In this document: positions 8,707 through 16,114 of the stretch, piece by piece
Numbering within the stretch: position 1 is the stretch's first letter
Layout: each line of letters begins with the position of its first letter
NCBI GenBank assembly: GCA_015499985.1
Contig: JAAAUF010000305.1
Location: 18,465 to 34,578, forward strand
Source: Haplosporangium gracile
Taxonomy: Eukaryota > Mortierellomycota > Mortierellomycetes > Mortierellales > Mortierellaceae
DNA length: 16,114 bases
Reading direction: 5' to 3'
Translations under genes and position numbers: made by a program
The notes under the pieces: model-generated
The model's database searches: none
What the model saw: the letters and a program-made list of their open reading frames with translations, nothing else
Told to the model about the DNA's origin: nothing

Positions 8707-11700
8707 ATGGCTCATGTCCCACCGGAACAGGACGAATCTCAATCCCCTTCTACCCTGCACCAACAACAACAGCATCCAGCTCATACTCCTAATACGACTT
8801 GTCTCGCAGAAAGAAGAGGTCTCACAAACACCAACGACCTTCACATCACAATCCCTCGACCGCCCACTTCAGCCACGACAATTCCTGCTGCTCCTTTGAT
8901 CATAAACTCACCCACCTCATTCACACATTCCGATGTCGCCACTGATCCGGAGAAACAACAACCGCAGGACAGACCAACTCCTGCAAGATCAATGTCCAGA
9001 CCGTTGTTTGAGCCCCTGCGGAACAGACCTCAGGCGAGACAGACCTTTGCGGAGGGCATGAACCATGGTATTCAGTCTCTCCGTAGAACTGTCTTTAACC
9101 GGACACACTCTACTAAAAACAATAGGTATGGTATAATAAACAACACTTCAATTGCTCTCCTTCATATTCACCCCATAATTACACTTTGCTTTCAATTGAC
9201 ACATAAATACCTTTTATAATAGCAATATGGATGTAGAGACAGGATCGGCAGCAACAGCAGCAGCATCGTCTGCCAACAAGACCCCAGCTCGTCCGGTGAT
9301 GCCGCGCTCTCGCCCCAGTATGACACAGTTTAAGATGAGAGAGCAACCAGCCAAGATGATCATCCCCCCACCCTATGGACAGGAGAAGGTTCAGGAGGCT
9401 GCCAAGGCTCTTGCGGCTGGTATTCCGGACGGGATCCCTCATGGTGGAGGATCACATCTCCCTCCCCTGACAAAGTAAGCAAAATGAGACTATGTTTGTG
9501 TTTGAATTGAATCTCTTTTGCAGCTGCAGCCAGCTTTAGCTGCAGCCCAGTTCCCCCGCCCACCGTTGGAGCGAAGTGATTTTGGGATGGAATCTGACTG
9601 GTTACTGATCAAATATGTAATATGCCTTAATTTGGTGGCGTTTCATTTTTCATTAGAGCCATGTCCCCCGACTCGGAGACATCCGACGACGAACCAGAAG
9701 TCCGCGTTCACTTTGGTAAGACACAATATAAGGGTTTAATAACGACTTCAGGTGGTAAAGTACCTCGGGATAAAGAAATTAACACGATACCTTTATCACT
9801 ATGAACTTGCTTGAACAGAGATTCATCTTCAGGAGGATGCTGACAGCGAGCCGATCTGTCCATTGAGCGAACAGAATGTCAACACCCTGGCGACCGAACT
9901 CGAACTGACAGCTCATGAACGCTCTGAAGTCCAAACTATTCAGAATAAGGAGGATCTGACCGCCTACTTTGCAAATCTCCCACGCAACTACGATGTCCAG
10001 ATCGTCGTCTGTGATGGAATCCCAGACTGTAATGTCGTATTGCAATTGCCGTTTATTGTTGTTTACTTTTGTGTTTTATTTAGTGCCCAATCCTTTAATC
10101 ACGCAATGAATCACTTTCTTTTTCCTTAATAGCACCGGAAGTGAGATTTGCGCAGGATGATTATGTGATGAACGGAGAGACGATTGCTGTGGTCAGGCGA
10201 GAGTCGATTTCGTCTATTGTCAAGGAGAAGAGGAGTGGGCGCCGGAAACAACGATACAGGTACATATATCGATACTTCAGACGGGACTGGGTCTGTACTT
10301 TTCGTGAAGACTGGACAGCATTGATATTCATCTTTCTGTCTGTCACTGTAGACGCCCAACGACAGATTTGTCAATGATGCCGATTGAAGAACCCAAAGCA
10401 AGTTGGCTCGGTAAGTCTGGCGAGAATATGATCCGCACTATACATACTGTTACCTTCTGCCAGACTTTGAGTTGCTAACACGGTTCTTTATTGAGTTACC
10501 TTCTGTCTTTAGAACTGTTCTACGATCTGCTGTTCGTTGCTAACTTGACAGAGTTCACTCACAGCCATCCCATTACCGGACATCGTAAGTTTTATAATGA
10601 TCAATCGCCTGGCTTTCATGCGTACTAATTATTCGATAGTCCTAACACATACCAATTATACTCCTTCATAGTTGCTCTGATGCATTACATTGGATGGTTC
10701 ATTATCATGTGGTGGGCTGTAAGTAACATCCATTAGTGTCTTTCGAACGAACCAGAGACTTTTCATCATTGCGCATTGGTACGCCAAATCTAACCTTCTT
10801 TCCACATGTACTGTGATAGTGGGCGGGTCAGACGTTCTGGGCGGCTAGATTTGACATGGACGATCTGTTCACCAAGGTGTGCAAGCTGGTCGAGTTCTGT
10901 GCGCTAATTACATTTGGCGCCTTCTCATCTGACCATCTGAACCGGACATCGACTGGATTCATCGGAAGTTATATTGTCCTCAAAGGCGTTCTCGTCATCG
11001 AATACGGCAATGGTGAGTATAACTAGCTCTGGCTCTTCTCGTGGATAATATGCTCTTTAAATGGCGCCTTCAAAGTTCTCACTTAACTTTTTATTCTTCA
11101 CTTCTAGTCCTATTCTGGGCAGTTCGAAACAGGTCGAAAAAGTCGTTGACACCATTGCTGTTACAGATCGGGAGCAACTTGCTGGCGATGATTGTGTGGG
11201 GTCTGTCGATCCTGTCACATAACACGACTGTGCGGTATATTATGTGGTACTTCACCATTATCATTGAGGTGGCGGTTTTGATTTCATTTGGTCGGAGAAC
11301 GTCGGTCACTTTTGCGGGAAGTCACCTTCCTGAGCGATTTGCCCTTTTCACCATTATTGTTCTCGGAGAGGTAAGCTATTTATCTTTTGTTATATTAGGT
11401 ATCAAGGACATGAACAATGAGTGTTTGAGGTTTTTGCAATTTCGAACGTTATTTAACAGCTCTTTCGTTTGACTCCTTCCTACTATGTAGAATATCATTG
11501 GTTTGATCGGATTGAGTGCAGGTGCCAGTACATGGACAGCAGGACTGGATCTCTTCATGTACGTACTTGCATGGTCCTTAATTTCTTCTCCACGCCGGCT
11601 TTTACGGCTGACAACGATACTAATCCGACTATTTTGCTTGAAATAGGATCCTGTTTGTATTGATGACTATTATCCTATACGCTCTTTGGTGGCTCTACTT

Positions 11701-13346
11701 TGACGACTTTTCCGAGGATGTAAGTGAGATTCTGCAGATCCATTCCAATCATATAGTACCAATATCCCATTGAGTTACTTACTGGGTAAGCACTTCTTCT
11801 CTACTTGCAATAGATCTTTCATAAAACGACAACGCTGTCGCAGCTTTGGGCATACTTGCATTTACCACTCCACGTGTGCCTTGTATTAGTCGGGACAGGA
11901 GCTTTGGATTTGATCCGCCTGTACAAACTGGAGCACCACATTCAGGAAATTACTACCGAGGCAGCGCATATGACCAACGGCAACATCGACCCCCTGATAG
12001 TCTCAGCACTATCGGCCCTCAGCTTTACGCCTCTGACATTGGCGAGTGGATTTGAAGTTCCGATCGAGCGCAAGTCGGCGGGGGCATCTGGATCAGCAGC
12101 AGCCTTGTCGGGACGCGATACAGACTACGATCTAACGAAACAGTACTTCCTCGTCGTCTGCAGTCTGGTCTTTCTCTGCAACTCGCTCCTCAAATGGATC
12201 AACCTCCGATCATACGACAAGTTCCAAAAGATTGTCTATCTCTCTCGATTCCTCAACGCCATCTTTATCCTCTGCCTCTTGGCCGTGCCACTGGAAAAGA
12301 TGACACCTTTTGCGCTTTTGGGATCAATGGCGTTCTTTTGTGTTCTGCAGGTGGCTGTGGATCTGGCGGTGATTTACTTTGGCGCCTATGGATTTGTGGA
12401 TGATTTGGAGGCCTGGGCTAGGAGTGCAAGGTCGAGTATTGATTTGGGCAGCTTCTTGCCGTCCCCACTTGCTGGGCGGTCGCGCGCCAATTCGAGGGTC
12501 CACTCAAGGGTCGGCTCAACTGTTAATTTGGGCTTGTCTCCTACTGTCAACACCCCTTCGGTTGGGTATAACCACAAGGGGACTACTACGAAGCACCATC
12601 GTCAGCGGAGTGATAGTAGTGCTTCTAGCTTTGCTATCACCGTTCCTTTTGGACCTGGATTGCCGCATGGAGGAGGAGGAGCATTCCCGCACAGTCCGAA
12701 CAGAGACCACAGCCACAACCAACAGTTCCAACAGTACCAGAACCAACTCTCACTCCAGCAGCAAAGCCCCACCCTCAGTCAACAACAACAACAAGCCCTG
12801 TACAACATGCACGTGAACGCCAACAGTTTGGGTGCCTCGGGAGCCTATGGAAATTTGGTCCAGGCGCTTGCAGAGATCAAACGACGCGAACATCTGAGCC
12901 ACCCTTCAACAGGGGTGTCGCATCCTTACCGTCAGATCTCGTTGAGCGCTGCTGGTGCTGAGCATGGGTCGGTAACGACACAGCCGATTCCCAGGCGGTC
13001 GGTGGGTGATGGCCGGATGTATATCCAACAGAACTCTGTCTCGCTCAAGCGGCCAGGGATCAATGGGACTCCGCGGGCTTCCATGCTAAACACGCCGCAG
13101 CATGGACAAGGATCTAGTCTGGACTCGACGACCACCTTGGCCTCCAAAAACACGACTGGCTCATCACCGCAACCTGGGTCGACACCTCCCCTGGATCGAG
13201 GTGGAATCGCTGACTGCAACGGAGATGTGACACTGAACTCTATGGCAAGTGCGCCAGGAAGGAACACATTGGGATTGGTCAATTTGTTCAAGCCGCCCTC
13301 TAATTCTGGCGACAGTACCCCTTCCTCCTCTTTCTCGTCTGCTTGA
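8707..13346 (+). CDS. LtrA-family polytopic membrane protein with long N- and C-terminal extensions
   Basis: Thirteen exons: 8707-9125, 9223-9474, 9657-9715, 9819-10028, 10133-10259, 10352-10410, 10513-10584, 10672-10718, 10820-11012, 11108-11370, 11491-11558, 11647-11719, 11814-13346. Every phase closes, giving 1124 residues. The start (CCACGATGG) has A at -3 and G at +4. Residues 1-373 are hydrophilic, with Gln/Pro/Ser-rich and acidic segments and a basic patch (KEKRSGRRKQRYRRR). The LtrA core begins at WLELFYDLLFVANLTEF (about 374). It continues through MHYIGWFIIMWWAWAGQTFW, the ERFALFTIIVLGENIIGLIG signature (about 555-574) and ALWWLYFDD (about 602-610), to about residue 810, with roughly 12 hydrophobic helices. 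The tail, about 814-1124, is Ser/Gln-rich with basophilic kinase-like sites (RQRSDS, PRRSVGD) and a Gln-rich run at about 917-941. LtrA was named for a low-temperature growth requirement in Listeria; its biochemical function is unsettled, so no substrate is assigned here. Confidence 0.9.
9475..9656 (+). other. Longest intron of the LtrA-family gene, with a candidate cassette exon
   Basis: Intron 2 is 182 nt; the other eleven are 87-120 nt. It contains an internal acceptor (CTCTTTTGCAG ending at 9523) and a possible donor (GTTACT at 9601). These would bracket a 77-nt segment with a TAG at 9537-9539 in the reading phase. Skipping it keeps the long frame open, so it is treated as intron. Confidence 0.6.
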
Positions 13347-13796
13347 AATGGCCAAGTAATAATCTCTCATTCCTTCCTTCCGGAGTAGTTACGAAAACTT
13401 CTTCTTCTCTTCCTATCACTATTATCAATCCTTTTACACCAACCATAGACATCTTACACATCAACTAATTTATCAAGCTTAGCATATACATAATCAAAAA
13501 TGATCTGTAGCAATGTCTATTGAAAGAAACGAGACTATTTTTATTGTGTTTAGTGCTTTTTTATGTTTATGCGATAGGAATGAATATGAGTACAAATAAG
13601 AAAACGTGTTCATAATGGGGAAAGAGAGGGGGAAAGGTATAAAAGAGTGGGGTCGACGTGAGGCATTAGACTATGCAAAGAATACGAGAATAATATGGCA
13701 AACAAGAAGAGGAAAAAGAAAAGAGTGCAAAATAGAAAATGTACAGTAAGAATTTAAGGAAAGAAATAAAAAAAAAAAAAAAAAAAAGCGAAAGGG
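13347..13796. other. Convergent intergenic region, 3' UTRs of two genes
   Basis: About 450 bp between the stop codons of the LtrA-family gene (plus) and the membrane-protein gene (minus). It is AT-rich with an A20 run at 13768-13787, which is T20 in the 3' UTR of the minus gene. A minus-strand AATAAA (TTTATT at 13540-13545) lies about 250 nt past the minus-gene stop and could be its polyadenylation signal. No gene was seen. Confidence 0.6.
13768..13787. repeat. A20 homopolymer run
   Basis: Twenty consecutive A on plus, 10 nt from the stop codon of the minus-strand membrane-protein gene. Expected to be length-unstable. It lies in the 3' UTR and does not touch coding sequence. Confidence 0.85.
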
Positions 13797-15960
13797 TTAA
13801 GCAAAGTTGAGATCGAGCAAGGAAAGCAACATGTCCTGGAGGATATGGACCATGACGAGAATAAAGGCCACAATAAGCTCCGGATACTCTTTAAAGTCCT
13901 TCAAGGCCTCCTTGGTGACATGGTGGCCAAGGTACTTTTTACAGATCATGCGGTTGATAAAGTTGGATATCAGCTCGCTGGTCCAGATTCCGACCGAGGC
14001 ATAGACGGTGACATCGTGATTGTACTCGACATTTCGATCCTCAAACTTGAAGTACGAGTAGATCTTGGCGTTGGGGCCGTAGTAGAGGATGTTGACCCAG
14101 AGCAGGAAGGCCAACATGGTCACATTCTCGGCCAGGTTGCGAAGGAACAGACCACGACCGACTTGACGCTTATACTCCTCATAGGTCCTCGTAATCCCAA
14201 AGAGGTAAACAAGAGTCCTGTAGACGGTACGGGTCATGCAGATTGGATGGAAGATGCAGACCCAGAACGACGAAGCCAGTTGGATAACCAGAAACTGTTC
14301 ATATGACCGCAGGCGGACAAACAGGTTCCGGTAAAAGATAAAGTAGATCATAAAGTAGTACAGCTTGAAGATCGATGATAGAGGGTAGGACCGAACTCGC
14401 GTTTCAACAATATAGTCCGTGATCGCGTCGAGGATGTAGATGGTGCCGACCCAGGTGTAAACATAAAAGAGACCTTCGATGGTCGTATGGGCGCTGTTGC
14501 GGGATGTCTGGATATACTGGTCCGCGTACAGTTCTCCTGTTACGATGGTGCTGAGGGCGATGGCAAGGGCGACGCAGAACCAGAGGAATCGGATGTACGA
14601 GGCCGGGATGCGTGACTCAATCGAAGAAGCCGAGAGGAAGGTCTTTTGTGCGACGGTGAGCGAATGTCGGTAGACGTTCCTGTTTTCGGATCGAATGACC
14701 AAAAAGGCGACAAAGAGAGGGATCGTCATCGTACAGAAGGTCAGGAACACCCAGGTCAACCGATAGACCTCCAGACCGGTGAAATAGTACACTAGGATTC
14801 CCATGAGCTGTGTCGAGAGCCAGAAGATAAAGTACGAGGTGAGCCCGCCAAGTCTCTTGGGCCACCAGTTGAGCGAGTAAATGTTGAAGATCTTTGTGAT
14901 GAGCAGCAGAGCCACGGCGTTGTAGAAGCCGTAGTAGAACCAAAGAAACCACCAAAAATTGATCACCACCGATGGTTGCTTGGGTGCTGTTGGGAGAAAG
15001 TTGGCATTGATTTCGGTCAGGTTCCCTGACGATCCTGCTACTGTTCCTGACCCTGATTGTATAAATGCTGAGCTATTGGAGGGCGGGGTCCAAGGAAAGC
15101 CATCCCATGGCCAGGTTGTGTTGGATCCGCCTCCGCCGTCCTCGGGCTCATCGGGATATGTCCGTAGTGGTACAGAGCACCACATGATGACCTGTGTTCA
15201 GGAGATGCATACGAGAAAATAAGAGAGATGAAAACAGAGAGATAGCGAGATCGAGGGTTGTTAGTCGGAAAAAGTGACGAATGCAGGAAATAAAAAAGGG
15301 AGATATGCACGACGCACACACACACACACGGAGCAGAAAGATCGCAGGTACGGATTCAACTCCCACTATCTATCTCTCACTCTCTTTTCCTACTGCTCCC
15401 ATGCAGTGCCTGCAGTGCATATACACAGATACACAGGGAGTGCACACGGACAAAACAGCAAAACAACTTTCGTCATTGCCCAAGACGAGAAAATAGATCT
15501 ATTACATATTACAACGCCGAGTGCACCACACGAATGAACAAAAAGGCGAAAAGAACGGAAAAAAAGAGAACGGGGGCAAAACCAGAGCAGTAGCAGTCTC
15601 GATCCGATTAGATCCCTTCCTGACAGAGTGAGAGAGCACCCAATGGTTCAGAAGGGGAGAGAGTAAGGGCCGCGATCACCGACAACCGACTCAAAGAAGA
15701 CAAGGAAAGGGGTGTGTTTGCTGTTTAACATAACAGGGTTTGCAATGTGCTTACGATTGAGACGGGGAGAACGAGGAGGACAGATTGACGCTTCCATATG
15801 CTGTTGGTCCATTGTGAAACCTGCCGCCGCGTTGGGATGAGTCCACTCGCTAGCAGTGGAGTGGACTCGTCGTTGTCGTCGTAGATGGTTACTGCTCTGG
15901 AGGCGAGTGAAGTGGACGAGCGATTGTTCCTGCTTTGTCCGGGTATAAAGCGTAACACTT
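13797..15960 (-). CDS. Unrecognised polytopic membrane protein (about 11 helices), 5' end unresolved
   Basis: Spliced on minus: an upstream exon ending at 15755 (donor GTAAGC), a 563-nt intron, and a terminal exon 15191-13797 (acceptor GAACACAG). The junction is phase 0 and rebuilds one helix (SVLLVLPVSI joined to VIMWCSVPL), which supports it. The terminal exon gives 464 residues; the upstream exon gives at least 68. After helix 1 comes a Gly/Ser/Pro-rich loop with sequons NTT, NSS and NLT, so it is probably lumenal or extracellular. About ten aromatic-rich helices follow, including INFWWFLWFYYGFYNAVALL, SYFIFWLSTQLMGILVYYF, FKLYYFMIYFIFYRNLF and ELIVAFILVMVHILQDMLL. A hydrophilic N-terminus (YDDNDESTPLLASGL) carries an ExxxLL-like sorting motif (ESTPLL). 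I do not recognise the family. The first exon is uncertain: the frame stays open to the window edge without an ATG, and the nearest strong-context ATG (16021-16023) is in another frame. A possible acceptor is ACTAATGATACAG ending at 15961. Confidence 0.72.
15192..15754 (-). other. Long intron of the unrecognised membrane-protein gene
   Basis: Donor GTAAGC at 15754 and acceptor CTGAACACAG ending at 15192 on the minus strand, 563 nt. It contains an ACACACACAC run near 15317-15329 and CT/GA-rich stretches. No coding exon was convincing inside it. The junction is supported by equal phase on both sides and by hydrophobic continuity of the resulting helix. Confidence 0.65.
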
Positions 15961-16114
15961 CTGTATCATTAGTATGTCCGTGATATTGTAATTGAATTGT
16001 GTTGTGGTATCCGTGTTGTCCATGGTGTCCAGATAAAAAGATAGTGAGAGAAGGGAAAAGAGGGAGGGGGGAAGGAGCACGCGTGTTAGTTTTGTGTTTG
16101 CGTTTGTATTTTTT
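15961..16114 (-). other. Unresolved 5' region of the membrane-protein gene at the window edge
   Basis: On minus this stretch has a CTAAC near 16087, a long pyrimidine tract (about 16045-16078), a strong-context ATG (ACACCATGG at 16021-16023) and then TACTAATGATACAG. It may be the tail of an intron ending at 15961 or the start of the first exon. The ATG opens a 63-codon-scale frame that does not join the downstream coding frame without a frameshift. Confidence 0.4.

Overview
The window looks like nuclear DNA from a filamentous fungus, most likely an early-diverging Mucoromycota of the Mortierella type. The evidence is short GT..AG introns of about 60-180 nt with CTAAC/CTGAC-like branch points, CT-rich 5' leaders, simple-sequence runs, and glutamine- and serine-rich protein tails. 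The lineage call is inference; no marker gene settles it. I saw no rRNA, convincing tRNA, transposon or CRISPR array.

Layout. (1) 1-1011, minus: the 5' portion of a low-complexity, probably nuclear or disordered protein that leaves the window at base 1. Its reading frame carries one in-frame TAG. (2) 1598-4259, minus: a complete four-exon gene for a 781-residue TLDc-domain protein of the Rtc5 type, with an N-myristoylation motif. (3) 4992-7506, plus: a complete three-exon gene for a 600-residue secreted or type I membrane Kelch protein, divergent from gene 2. (4) 8707-13346, plus: a complete 13-exon gene for a 1124-residue LtrA-family polytopic membrane protein with long hydrophilic N- and C-terminal extensions. 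(5) 13797 to about 15960 or beyond, minus: a polytopic membrane protein with about 11 helices that I do not recognise. It converges on gene 4, and its 5' end is not resolved inside the window.

The exon models were built by hand from splice-site consensus, phase bookkeeping and protein continuity. In genes 2, 3 and 4 all junction phases close exactly. In gene 5 the single junction is phase 0 and restores a transmembrane helix.

Four of the five genes encode membrane or membrane-associated proteins: a V-ATPase/vacuole-linked TLDc protein, a cell-surface Kelch receptor-like protein, an LtrA protein and an orphan polytopic protein. There is no sign of co-transcription, so the proximity is probably incidental. 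The least ordinary items are the extended LtrA architecture, the TLDc domain split by serine-rich inserts, the orphan membrane protein with a frame conflict at its start, and several candidate nonproductive splice sites.
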